Source: Ignavibacteriota bacterium (GTDB lineage: Bacteria; Bacteroidota; Ignavibacteria; Ignavibacteriales; Melioribacteraceae). Taken from it: a DNA stretch of 37,289 nucleotides. How positions within the stretch are numbered: the stretch's first letter is position 1; each line of letters begins with the position of its first letter. The stretch is taken from the NCBI GenBank assembly GCA_002698995.1, contig PAAX01000029.1, positions 1 through 37,289 on the forward strand. The letters are read 5' to 3'. Of the stretch, positions 23,172-31,783 are shown piece after piece. Made by a program: the position numbers and the translations under genes. Under the pieces are notes generated by a model. The model made no database searches. It was not told the DNA's origin and saw only the letters and a program-made list of their open reading frames with translations.

Positions 23172-24170
23172 ATGAAAAAACTAATTCTCTCTACAATTGC
23201 ACTTTTAATAATTTTAATAACTTCATGCGATTCACCAACTGAAGTGATAGATGACTCTCAACCCGGAAGAAGAGATTATGTATGGACTGTCGATACTATA
23301 AAAGTTGATGCATCCGGTTATTTAACTCCCTTAAGAATTTGGGGTTCTTCTCCTAAGAATATATGGTTAACTTGTTCTTCCGATCGACCTAAATATAATT
23401 TATGGCATTATGATGGCAGTTGGAAAATAGATGCTGTGCATTATCTTTTCTCTATTTATGGATTCAATGAAAATCAAGTATGGGCTTCAAATAGTAATGG
23501 TGAATTTTGGTTTTTTAATGGAAGCTCGTGGAATCTCAGTTCAAAAGTTTCTATTGAAGGAGCAGATTTTGTTTCTTCCAATAATATTTGGGGTAATACT
23601 CCAAACAATATATTTTCTGTAGGATCTAGAGAAAAACGAAACGTAATTGGGCGTATTGGAACAATTATAAAATATAATGGAACTAACTGGACTAACCTTA
23701 ACATTCCAGATAACCCTTACATATTTCTAGATATTCGGTCGTTTAATTTTACTTTTGTTACTGCCTACAACATAGACTCAGGTACAAAACCTTATTCTTT
23801 GTTTATCTTAAACGACAGCACGTTAACAACAATTTATGAAGGTCCCAAACCGATTGTTTTGAGCTCCATGAGAGATCAGTGTTATTTCATTCAGCAAAGT
23901 AAAATATATAAATATGAAGGCAGCGAGTTAAGGATTTGGAAAGATTTCTCTTCAACAAACTTTATTGCTAGACTATGGGGAAGAAACGAAAATGATTTTT
24001 TCACATATAATTATGATGGTATTGGCCATTTTAATGGTGCAGATTTAAAAACAATTTTTAATACAAACGCTGTATTGAGAGATGCCGTGATATTTTCCAA
24101 TGATGTATTCTTTATAGCCCAAGGAGCATCGAACAACACTTTATTAGTAATTCATGGTAAACTTAATTAA
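23172..24170 (+). CDS. Lipoprotein with beta-propeller-like repeats, unknown function
   Basis: This 332-residue protein begins with a lipoprotein signal (LILSTIALLIILITSC, lipidated Cys at about 19). The mature part has recurring units of the form '[IL]WG-x-x-x-x-N-x-[IF]' followed by 'W-x-[FY]-[DN]-G-x-x-W'. Examples are 'IWGSSPKNIW', 'YGFNENQVWA', 'IWGNTPNNIF' and 'LWGRNENDFF', with 'HYDGSWK', 'FNGSSWN' and 'YNGTNW'. This resembles BNR/Kelch-type propellers. I do not recognise a catalytic site. Probably anchored to an envelope membrane. The start is ATG at 23172 with a weak SD (ACGGAAAA), just after a GTAG palindrome. No partner gene is adjacent. Confidence 0.7.
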   Translation: MKKLILSTIALLIILITSCDSPTEVIDDSQPGRRDYVWTVDTIKVDASGYLTPLRIWGSSPKNIWLTCSSDRPKYNLWHYDGSWKIDAVHYLFSIYGFNENQVWASNSNGEFWFFNGSSWNLSSKVSIEGADFVSSNNIWGNTPNNIFSVGSREKRNVIGRIGTIIKYNGTNWTNLNIPDNPYIFLDIRSFNFTFVTAYNIDSGTKPYSLFILNDSTLTTIYEGPKPIVLSSMRDQCYFIQQSKIYKYEGSELRIWKDFSSTNFIARLWGRNENDFFTYNYDGIGHFNGADLKTIFNTNAVLRDAVIFSNDVFFIAQGASNNTLLVIHGKLN

Positions 24171-24350
24171 TAATTCTTTGAAAGTATTACTCTTATTGCA
24201 GCTGTAATTTTTTAAAACATCCCCTTAATAAAATATAAACTTATACCGTATAGAAGTAATATTTTCATCCCCAACAATAAATTAATCTTACAGATTTTAT
24301 GCTGTTCTTAACTGCTTAGATTAGAGCACAAAAAACTTTCAGTCAAATTT

Positions 24351-25049
24351 TTATTTTGATTCCTCAAAAAATTCTGCTGAGAGTCCTTGATTAACTTTAT
24401 AATTAGAGTATGTTAAAGTAACTTTACCCGACATTGACTCTCCTCTTTTCTTCTTTTTTGTTTCTTCTTTTTGATCTCCTCCAATTTCACCAGAGAATGA
24501 TGCCGGAAGTTGAACATCTGAAACATTAAATGAGAAAACAACTGAGCTGGGTAATCCCCATTTATCTTTATTTTTGTAAGATAACTCAACCTTAAGAGTG
24601 CCGCTCGATTTAGTTGTTGTTTCAACTTTGCGAATGTAATGCCCTTCTATATCAATCCACAAAGTTGATAATACTACTCCGCTTGAATCGTTATTGGGAA
24701 TTACCTTAACAACATCAACTTTGTGATCATCGTAAATATCTTCTTTAACAAAAATCGCGGTGTAATCTTGATTCAATAATTTTATAGGTGAAAAGTTAAC
24801 TCCCTCTTTAGGAAGAAGTGCAAATCCTTCTGAATCTAGTTTTACTAAATCGGGCTGCTTAAAATAAATCTTAGCATTAGATTCGGGTACTTTCAAAAAA
24901 TCTACATCAACAAAAATGCTTACATCAACTTCATAATCTTTTATCTTGTTGAATTTGTCCTTCACTTCATTTAGTATTTGTTCTGCATCTTTTACTTGAG
25001 CATTAGTAAATCCCACAAGAACAAATAATATTATTGATAAAATTTTCAT
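24351..25049 (-). CDS. LolA/outer-membrane lipoprotein-sorting-like periplasmic protein
   Basis: This 232-residue protein has a signal peptide (ILSIILFVLVGFTNA). It then shows the LolA-type pattern: an amphipathic helix 'AEQILNEVKDKFNKIKDYEVDVSI', followed by alternating beta strands with 'AKIYFKQPDLVKLDSEGFALLP' and 'LWIDIEGHYIRKVE'. The LolA/RseB fold carries lipid or lipoprotein in a hydrophobic half-barrel. An odd feature is a Lys/Glu-rich insertion near residues 193-206 (DQKEETKKKKRGES) between strands. It starts 9 bp after the permease gene, so the ABC-2 transporter and this carrier are very probably one functional unit. Not canonical LolA, which is normally unlinked and shorter. Confidence 0.7.
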   Translation of the reverse strand: MKILSIILFVLVGFTNAQVKDAEQILNEVKDKFNKIKDYEVDVSIFVDVDFLKVPESNAKIYFKQPDLVKLDSEGFALLPKEGVNFSPIKLLNQDYTAIFVKEDIYDDHKVDVVKVIPNNDSSGVVLSTLWIDIEGHYIRKVETTTKSSGTLKVELSYKNKDKWGLPSSVVFSFNVSDVQLPASFSGEIGGDQKEETKKKKRGESMSGKVTLTYSNYKVNQGLSAEFFEESK

Positions 25050-25058
25050 TTCATTTTC

Positions 25059-25898
25059 CTATGATAAAATATCTTTTCTTTTGAATAAAAATAGTGTAAT
25101 AAAATAAAGACCAACAATGTGTCCCATCAATATTAAACCGGAATTAATAATTTCGGAATAGTTGATTGGGTCAGTAAAAAATCCTCTCCATTCACTCATG
25201 TGACTTGTAAAAAAGAATGGACGAAGCTGTTCAAAAAATTCAAATCTCAATGCAGAAAAAATTAGAAAGATTATAATAACCGCCATAGAAGCTACAATCG
25301 GACCGATTGCATTTTCAACCAAAGAAGAGAATAGGAATGATAATGCAAAGACTGTAGTCATACTTAAAGTAGCAAAACCGTAGGCATAAATAAATCTCCA
25401 CATAACATCATCCGAAGCAAAAATATAAATCTTATCTCTAAGCACAATTAATTCACCGGTTCCAAATATCATCATGCTAACAAAGAGGGATAAAAACATA
25501 AGCCAGAATAAAAGAAGATTTGTATAAATTACGCCGGAAATAAACTTAGAAGTAATTAATTGAAATCTGGTTATTGGTCTAGTTATAAGCATTCTGTATG
25601 TACCGCTGGTAGCTTCACCTGCAAGGAGATCTCCACCTACAAGAACAATTAAGAAAGGAAGATTAATATAAAGAGCCTGCAGAATAATATTTGCAATCAG
25701 ATAACCATTAAATAAATTGCCAACCATTACAAAAGACTGACTGATTGACTGCGTGTAAAAGTTAAGTGAATTTTGTCCTTCTAAATAAAGTACAAGCTGT
25801 ACAATAGGAGTTAAAATTCCGATTGCTATAAATCCAATATAAGATCTCCATTTACTGAAGATTTTGTGAAGTTCAATTTTTGTAAGTGTTAAAATCAT
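25059..25898 (-). CDS. ABC-2 type transporter permease
   Basis: This 279-residue inner-membrane protein has about six hydrophobic segments (near residues 20-37, 65-88, 110-135, 150-175, 185-205 and 250-270). A cytoplasmic segment 'LLAGEATSGTYRMLITRPITRFQL' after the second span is the typical ABC-2 coupling region (E-x-x-x-G-T-x-x-x-L-x-x-P). It pairs with the ATPase immediately upstream: the ATPase stop and this start overlap in TAATG at 25898. GGGGGGAAA precedes the ATG. Substrate is not evident; the LolA-like partner suggests a lipid or lipoprotein-related cargo. Confidence 0.85.
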   Translation of the reverse strand: MILTLTKIELHKIFSKWRSYIGFIAIGILTPIVQLVLYLEGQNSLNFYTQSISQSFVMVGNLFNGYLIANIILQALYINLPFLIVLVGGDLLAGEATSGTYRMLITRPITRFQLITSKFISGVIYTNLLLFWLMFLSLFVSMMIFGTGELIVLRDKIYIFASDDVMWRFIYAYGFATLSMTTVFALSFLFSSLVENAIGPIVASMAVIIIFLIFSALRFEFFEQLRPFFFTSHMSEWRGFFTDPINYSEIINSGLILMGHIVGLYFITLFLFKRKDILS

Positions 25899-26818
25899 TA
25901 TTTCCCCCCTTCAGTAATTTTTAAGAAATATTCTTCTAAAGAACGGGTTGGAATAACTGACATAACCTTAACTCCATTTTCGAAAAAGTAATTAGTCAAA
26001 TCGGGAATTTCTCCTTTATCCATTTCAAATATGTATTGTTCTTTTTCCTTCACTTTGAAATTATCTTTCCATCTGGAATTAACAACAAGCTCAATCACAT
26101 TTGATGAATCAACAAATTCATAATTTACTTTCATTGCTTCGGAAGCGAGAAGTTCATCAACTTTTCCTTCTATAATTGTCTGCCCTTTATTTATAATAAT
26201 CATTCTGGATGCAATCAATTCAACTTCTTTTAAAATGTGTGAAGAAAGAAAGATTGTTTTTCCTTTTTCTTTACTTAAGAAAATTATCAAATCACGGATA
26301 TCTTTGATTCCTTGCGGATCAAGTCCGGTAGTCGGTTCATCAAGAATAATAAGTTCGGGATCATGCAGAAGCGCCTGTGCAAGTCCTAATCTCTGTTTCA
26401 TTCCATGCGAAAAAGTTTTTACTTTGCTTTTATATCTCTTATCTAATCCAACTAGTTCAAGAACTTCCATTATTTTCTGTTTAGTTGGATTGATACCGGA
26501 AACTTTACCTAAAATTTCCAAATTTTTATAAGCACTTAAGTAGAGATAGAAATCAGGTTTCTCAACAATGGCTCCAATCTTTCTAAGAATTTCAATTCTA
26601 TCTGTCTTTAATGATTTTCCAAATATTTTAATATCCCCGGAAGTTGGTTTAATTAAGGAAAGAAGCATTCTTATTGTTGTACTTTTACCGGCTCCGTTTG
26701 GACCTAAGAACCCAAATACATCTCCTCGATAAACATTAAGATCAAGATTATCAACGGCTGTTAATTCTTTGTACTTTTTTGTTAATCCTTTTACTTCAAT
26801 AATTTTTTCGGAATTCAA
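25898..26818 (-). CDS. ABC transporter ATP-binding protein (ABC-2 export type)
   Basis: This 306-residue ATPase has Walker A 'GPNGAGKST' (about 39-47), signature 'FSHGMKQRL' (about 136-144), Walker B 'LIILDEP' (about 156-162), D-loop 'GLDPQG' and H-loop H194. A C-terminal extension of about 90 residues with 'SVIPTRSLEEYFLKIT' is usual in CcmA/NatA-like exporters. TTG at 26818 is preferred as start because GGAG lies five bases upstream and the product then begins directly at the ABC domain (NSEKIIEVKGLTKKY). A TTG six codons earlier (26836) is open but lacks an SD. It is the first gene of a three-gene unit with the permease and LolA-like protein. Confidence 0.9.
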   Translation of the reverse strand: MNSEKIIEVKGLTKKYKELTAVDNLDLNVYRGDVFGFLGPNGAGKSTTIRMLLSLIKPTSGDIKIFGKSLKTDRIEILRKIGAIVEKPDFYLYLSAYKNLEILGKVSGINPTKQKIMEVLELVGLDKRYKSKVKTFSHGMKQRLGLAQALLHDPELIILDEPTTGLDPQGIKDIRDLIIFLSKEKGKTIFLSSHILKEVELIASRMIIINKGQTIIEGKVDELLASEAMKVNYEFVDSSNVIELVVNSRWKDNFKVKEKEQYIFEMDKGEIPDLTNYFFENGVKVMSVIPTRSLEEYFLKITEGGK

Positions 26819-26953
26819 AATCTCTCCAATTATCAATAATAAATTAAAACAGAAGATTTTAAAATTTGGTTTCGATAAACCAATTTATTTTACAGTTATT
26901 AGTCGTTTTAAAAGAAAATTTGATTTATTTATAAAAGATTTTTTTTCGAAATG

Positions 26954-26997
26954 AAAAAGCTGTACCTAATAATTTATTTGTTTTATAGATACAGCTT
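26954..26997 (-). terminator. Terminator after GH3/serine-hydrolase gene
   Basis: On the minus strand AAGCTGTA and TACAGCTT form an 8-bp stem with a long AT loop, followed by TTTCATTT. It lies 20 bp past the stop at 27018 and closes the recycling operon. Confidence 0.65.
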
Positions 26998-27017
26998 ATA
27001 AAATTTGAGTAAGTTAT

Positions 27018-29894
27018 TTACTCTGTTTCATAGAGAACTGCTTCTGCAATAGCATCAGTAACTTTTGGTCTGAATCTTACAATTTCTCTATTATCTCTGG
27101 TTGGATAAACTCTGTTTGTTAAAAGAACTACATATACTCCGTTATCTTTATCTGCCCAGACAGAAGTACCGGTAAAGCCGGTATGACCAAATGAATTCAT
27201 TGAGAACAATGTTCCGAAAGATGAGTTCTCTTCAGATTTAGTATCCCAGCCCAATCCTCTTGTACTTTGATCGGTTTGTTTAGTTGTCCAAGTTTCAACA
27301 GTACTTTCTTTGAAATATCTTTTTCCCTTGTAAACACCTTTATTAAGCATCATCTGCATAAATTTTGATAAATCCTCTGCAGTAGAAAACAATCCGGCAT
27401 GCCCTGCAACTCCGCCAAGCATGTACGCATTCTCATCATGAACTTTAGCTTTTACCGTAGTCATTCTCCAGTAGTCATCAACTTCCGTTGGAAGAACATC
27501 ATACCAAAATTCTTCGGAAGGATTGTACATTGTTCTGTTCATTCCCATCGGCTTAAATATTCTTTCTTCAAGGAATTCGTCCAATCCTTTACCGGCAAGT
27601 TTCTCAATTATCTGCTGAAGTGTAATCATTCCAAGATCACTATAAACATAATCTGTTCCAGTTGGATATTTCAGTTCGGAATTCATTATAGCATTTATAA
27701 CTTCTTCTTTTGTAGAGAGTTTTCTGTAATACTCAACAAAAGCAATCAAGCCGCTGTTATGAAGCAGAAGATTTCTAACTGTAATTTTATCTTTGCCGTT
27801 ATTGTTAAACTCCGGAAGATATTCAATTACTTTTTTATCTAAATCCAATAATCCTTCATCATACAATAACATTGCAGCAGATGTAGTTCCCACTACTTTT
27901 GATACTGAAGCTAAATCAAATATCGATTTTTTATCAACTCCCCTAGCATCCTTATCATATGTGAACTTACCGAATGGTTTGTGATAAACTAATTTTCCTC
28001 TATGACCAACAGCCAGAACAGCTCCCGGAAATATTTTATCATTTACAGCTTCTTCCATTAATTTATCAACTTTAGAGAAATCATAAAGTGAATCGGCATA
28101 ATAATCTTCAAAAACACCAAGAGAGGCCAATTGAATTCCATCACCAAATTTGAATTCAGTATTTGGAATTGTAATCGGAAGTTTCCCTTGTATATTATTT
28201 TTCCCAACAATTGCATCTGCCATTGCATATTGCGAGAAATCAGTCTCGCCGTAAGTAACAGCATAAGTATTAATATTATCAAACTGATTAACTAAGTATG
28301 GATTTCCGAAGCTGATTAATACCACATTCTTATTTTCATTAAGAATTTCATCCATAAATTCTTTTTGCTTTTCATCAATTTCCAGACTTCTGCCCAAAGA
28401 ATTATAATAAGCCAAAATCACCAAATCAGATTTTGCCGCTTCCTTCAATGCATTTTGAAAATCTTTCTTTCTGCTTCTTAAAGAAATTTTTGTCGTTTTA
28501 ATATAATTGAGATTTCTTCCTATTGCATCTTCAAACACTTTCTCCTTTTTTAGACTGCTTAAAGATCTGGTATCTCTAACAATAATTAAATTTGTTTTAT
28601 AATATTTATCGGGATTAATTGGAATAATATTCTTTTCATTTTTCAAAAGAGTGATTGATTTTTCTGCTATTTCAGAAGCAAGTCTTTTATGTTTTTTTGT
28701 ATTTACTCTTTGATCTATTTCATCTTCTGCAATTAGTTTGTTTTCAAAAAGTCCCAGCCATTTTTTTGCAGCTAATATTTTCTTCACTGAGAAATCAATT
28801 CTGCTTTCAGGAATTGAACCCGATTTTACAGATGAAATTATTGCCTGCACAGCAGCTTCATCATTCGGTGGAAATAAAATTATATCATTACCGGCATTTA
28901 TTGCTCTTTCAACAGCATCTTCTTCTTCATAATATTTAGTGATGGCACTCATGTTCATTGCATCGGTAACAACTAATCCTTCAAATTTTATTTCATTCAG
29001 CAGAAGATTATTAATAATGTTGTTTGATAGAGTAGAAGGAATACTTTCGTTTTCCTCATAAGCTCTAACATCAAGATGACCAACCATTATTGATTTTACA
29101 CCTTCAGAAATCATTCTTCTAAATGGACGGAGATCATATTCTTCAATTTCATTTTTTTGAAGAGAAATAACCGGAAGCTCGTAATGAGAATCCAAATCGG
29201 TTGCTCCATGTCCAGGAAAATGTTTCGCAGTTGATAATACTTTCCCTTCATTCATTCCCTGAGTAAATGCAGTTGCGTGATTAATTACAACTTCAGGATC
29301 ATCGGAAAATGATCTGACATTAACAATCGGATTTCTGTAATCTCTATTTACATCTATCATTGGTGCATAGTTTTGATGAACACCAATCGCTCTTGCTTCA
29401 TCGGAAATATATTTACCGGCTAAGTATGTAAGATTAAAATCATTAGCTGCTGCAATTGCCATATTATATGGATACTCAACTGCATCTTCCAATCTCATTC
29501 CTAAACCACGTTCATAATCAGCAGAAATTAAAAGAGGAATATCTGAAAGTTTTTGAAGTTCATTAGTAATTGCTGCCTGCGGTTTAATTTCACCTTTAAA
29601 GAAAATTAGCCCGCCAACTTTTAATTCTTTAACAAGCTTAACTAATCTCTCATAATTTTTCGAATCTTTAGCAGTATCGGCAGCAGAGGCATAAGACATA
29701 ACCAATTGAGCACATTTTTCTTCCAGACTCATTTCGGATACTTTGTTTTCAATCCACAAATTATCCTCTTCAGAGAGATTAAAAACAGAAGAATAAGATT
29801 TAACTTCATCTTTCTTGTTAGTTGTAAAATCCATAGGAAAAACCAATAAAAGTGATATAATTCCGATTGTTAAAAATTTACCGCCAGTCTGCAT
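27018..29894 (-). CDS. GH3 beta-N-acetylhexosaminidase (NagZ-like) fused to serine beta-lactamase-fold hydrolase
   Basis: This is a 958-residue exported two-enzyme protein. The ATG at 29894 is chosen: it sits one base after the AmpG stop, has SD AAGGAA, and gives a signal-like helix (FLTIGIISLLLVF). The frame is open to 30002 but that part overlaps ampG. The GH3 domain (about 40-410) has the NagZ pattern K224-H-F-P-G-H-G, the Asp-His acid/base dyad D235/H237 in 'DSHYELP' and nucleophile D311 in 'VVTDAMNM'. A GH3 C-terminal domain follows (about 410-590). The last 350 residues are a class C beta-lactamase/esterase fold with S663-x-x-K666 (SVSK), Y751-S-D and 'GHTGFTG' near the end. It probably releases GlcNAc from wall fragments; the role of the second domain is unknown. 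Confidence 0.9.
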   Translation of the reverse strand: MQTGGKFLTIGIISLLLVFPMDFTTNKKDEVKSYSSVFNLSEEDNLWIENKVSEMSLEEKCAQLVMSYASAADTAKDSKNYERLVKLVKELKVGGLIFFKGEIKPQAAITNELQKLSDIPLLISADYERGLGMRLEDAVEYPYNMAIAAANDFNLTYLAGKYISDEARAIGVHQNYAPMIDVNRDYRNPIVNVRSFSDDPEVVINHATAFTQGMNEGKVLSTAKHFPGHGATDLDSHYELPVISLQKNEIEEYDLRPFRRMISEGVKSIMVGHLDVRAYEENESIPSTLSNNIINNLLLNEIKFEGLVVTDAMNMSAITKYYEEEDAVERAINAGNDIILFPPNDEAAVQAIISSVKSGSIPESRIDFSVKKILAAKKWLGLFENKLIAEDEIDQRVNTKKHKRLASEIAEKSITLLKNEKNIIPINPDKYYKTNLIIVRDTRSLSSLKKEKVFEDAIGRNLNYIKTTKISLRSRKKDFQNALKEAAKSDLVILAYYNSLGRSLEIDEKQKEFMDEILNENKNVVLISFGNPYLVNQFDNINTYAVTYGETDFSQYAMADAIVGKNNIQGKLPITIPNTEFKFGDGIQLASLGVFEDYYADSLYDFSKVDKLMEEAVNDKIFPGAVLAVGHRGKLVYHKPFGKFTYDKDARGVDKKSIFDLASVSKVVGTTSAAMLLYDEGLLDLDKKVIEYLPEFNNNGKDKITVRNLLLHNSGLIAFVEYYRKLSTKEEVINAIMNSELKYPTGTDYVYSDLGMITLQQIIEKLAGKGLDEFLEERIFKPMGMNRTMYNPSEEFWYDVLPTEVDDYWRMTTVKAKVHDENAYMLGGVAGHAGLFSTAEDLSKFMQMMLNKGVYKGKRYFKESTVETWTTKQTDQSTRGLGWDTKSEENSSFGTLFSMNSFGHTGFTGTSVWADKDNGVYVVLLTNRVYPTRDNREIVRFRPKVTDAIAEAVLYETE

Positions 29895-29895
29895 T

Positions 29896-31761
29896 TTAAG
29901 ATTCCTTTTTACCAAAATTCTCATCCAGGTGAATAAATTTAGTAATAATAAAAGCCGGGATTGTAGCAATAACAACCCAAACAAAAAAGTGTTCATAACC
30001 AATAAGTTCTTGAAGCCACCCGCTTATCATTCCCGGTATCATCATACCCAGAGCCATAAATCCGGTTGTTATTGCAAAGTGAGCAGTTTTATGATCTCCT
30101 TCCGAAACAAAAATCATGTAAAGCATATAAGCAGTAAAACCAAATCCGTAACCGAATTGTTCAACTGCAACAGAAAGACTTATTAAAACAAATGATTCCG
30201 GCTGCGCATAAGAAAGATAAACATAAACTAAATTAGGTAAGTTGATTGCTATCAACATCCACCATAACCAATATTTTAATCCATCTCTCGAAGCTAAAAA
30301 TCCACCTAAAATGCCGCCGAGAGTAAGAGCAATAATTCCGATTGTTCCATAAATAATTCCAACATCTCCAGTTGTTAAGCCTAAACCTCCAAGTTCTCTT
30401 GAATCAAGCATGAAAGGTGAAGCAAGTTTTACAAGCTGCGATTCACCAAGTCGATACACAAGTAAAAATGCAATTATGATTCCGATATTTTTCTTCTTAA
30501 AGAATAGAGCAAATGTTTTGAAAAATTCTTTAAAGACCGAACTTCCTTCAGCTTTAACAGCCGGTGCATCAGATTTTGGATAAGGAAGAATAAATTTATG
30601 ATAAACAAAAAAGAGTACAAATAATCCGGCTAGTATAAAGAATGTGATTGTCCAAGCTAAAGGAATATTTCCCGATCTTGCTTGAAAACTAGCAGAAGTA
30701 ATTTCATTAAGTTTAGGATCTAGTTGAAATATTGCGAGTGCCGGTTTTTCCCAGTTATCTTTTGTAAAAACAAAACGGGTTCCTTCAACCAGACCAATAC
30801 TTTTATCTCCCCCTTCGCTTCCAAAATTTACAACTATATTCTCTTCGGGCTGTTTTGATAAGTAAAAATAAACCAATCCAACATTTCCGGTTCCTTTGCT
30901 GACAATTACCGGAGCTTCTTCTTTTCCGAAAGTTGATTTAATAAAATTTTCAAACGGTTCTGATATTGATTCAGTAAACCAAGATTTTTCCTGTTGATTA
31001 TCAACAGACACTTCTGAACCATTTACTTTTTCTTCTGAATAAAAATTATTTTTTAGATTCCATTCCTTAACAAATGCAATAAGTGAATCAGCTTTTTCCT
31101 TTTCAATTTTTTCTATATTTAAATCAATATTATCAGCATTAGTTAATATTTTCAGCTCAGATTCTCTCTGCAATTGAAGCGAATCGGGATGCATAAAAAC
31201 TGAAGTGGTGTTATTCATTGTAGTATTAACAGATATATCAACCGGAGGAAGTCCGGTAGAGACTTCAAAAAATCCGGCTAGAATAATTAACAAACCCTGC
31301 CCGGTAATCATTGCAAATCGATAAAATGTACTTCTGATTCCGACAAAAAATGCCTGCTGATTCTGATTTAATCCGAGCATGTATAATCCGTCTGCTGCAA
31401 TATCATGAGTTGCAGAACTGAAAGCTATAAGCCAGAAAAATGCAAGCGTATATTGGAAGAAATTAGGAACCGGAATTGTAAATGCTACTCCGGCTAAACC
31501 GGCGCCGATAATCAACTGCATTATTACAATCCAAAATCTTTTTGTTTTGAATATGTCAACAATCGGACTCCATAAAGGTTTAATAACCCAAGGGAGATAA
31601 AGCCAGCTTGTATAAAGGGCAATATCGGTATTGGAAATTCCAAGTCGTTTGTACATAATTACTGCAACTGTCATAACAACTACATAAGGAATTCCCTGTG
31701 CATAATAAAGTGATGGTATCCAAAACCAAGGATTTCTTTTTTCTGTTTTTTCTTTACTCAT
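29896..31761 (-). CDS. ampG: AmpG-like muropeptide permease (MFS) with large extracytoplasmic insertion
   Basis: This 621-residue inner-membrane protein begins like Bacteroidota AmpG homologues ('FWIPSLYYAQGIPYVVVMTV', 'WLYLPWVIKPLWSPIVD'). AmpG imports GlcNAc-anhydroMurNAc peptides by proton symport. Hydrophobic helices 1-5 lie before residue 166. Residues about 167-365 are a hydrophilic insertion, and helices resume at 'LAWTITFFILAGLFVLFF' (368-385). By standard MFS topology this puts about 200 residues in the periplasm, where E. coli AmpG has only a short loop. The insertion includes a charged coiled-coil-like stretch (about 195-235). It lies between the sugar kinase (22 bp upstream) and the NagZ fusion (1 bp downstream), supporting a wall-recycling role. 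Confidence 0.8.
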   Translation of the reverse strand: MSKEKTEKRNPWFWIPSLYYAQGIPYVVVMTVAVIMYKRLGISNTDIALYTSWLYLPWVIKPLWSPIVDIFKTKRFWIVIMQLIIGAGLAGVAFTIPVPNFFQYTLAFFWLIAFSSATHDIAADGLYMLGLNQNQQAFFVGIRSTFYRFAMITGQGLLIILAGFFEVSTGLPPVDISVNTTMNNTTSVFMHPDSLQLQRESELKILTNADNIDLNIEKIEKEKADSLIAFVKEWNLKNNFYSEEKVNGSEVSVDNQQEKSWFTESISEPFENFIKSTFGKEEAPVIVSKGTGNVGLVYFYLSKQPEENIVVNFGSEGGDKSIGLVEGTRFVFTKDNWEKPALAIFQLDPKLNEITSASFQARSGNIPLAWTITFFILAGLFVLFFVYHKFILPYPKSDAPAVKAEGSSVFKEFFKTFALFFKKKNIGIIIAFLLVYRLGESQLVKLASPFMLDSRELGGLGLTTGDVGIIYGTIGIIALTLGGILGGFLASRDGLKYWLWWMLIAINLPNLVYVYLSYAQPESFVLISLSVAVEQFGYGFGFTAYMLYMIFVSEGDHKTAHFAITTGFMALGMMIPGMISGWLQELIGYEHFFVWVVIATIPAFIITKFIHLDENFGKKES

Positions 31762-31783
31762 TACAATCCTTTTTCTCTATTTA

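Noticed and set aside
26819-26836. Earlier TTG start for the ABC ATPase
   Set aside because: The SD GGAG lies inside this segment and fits the TTG at 26818 instead.
29895-30002. Longer N-terminus for the GH3/serine-hydrolase fusion
   Set aside because: It would overlap ampG by about 100 bases. The ATG at 29894 has an SD and a good export signal one base after the ampG stop.
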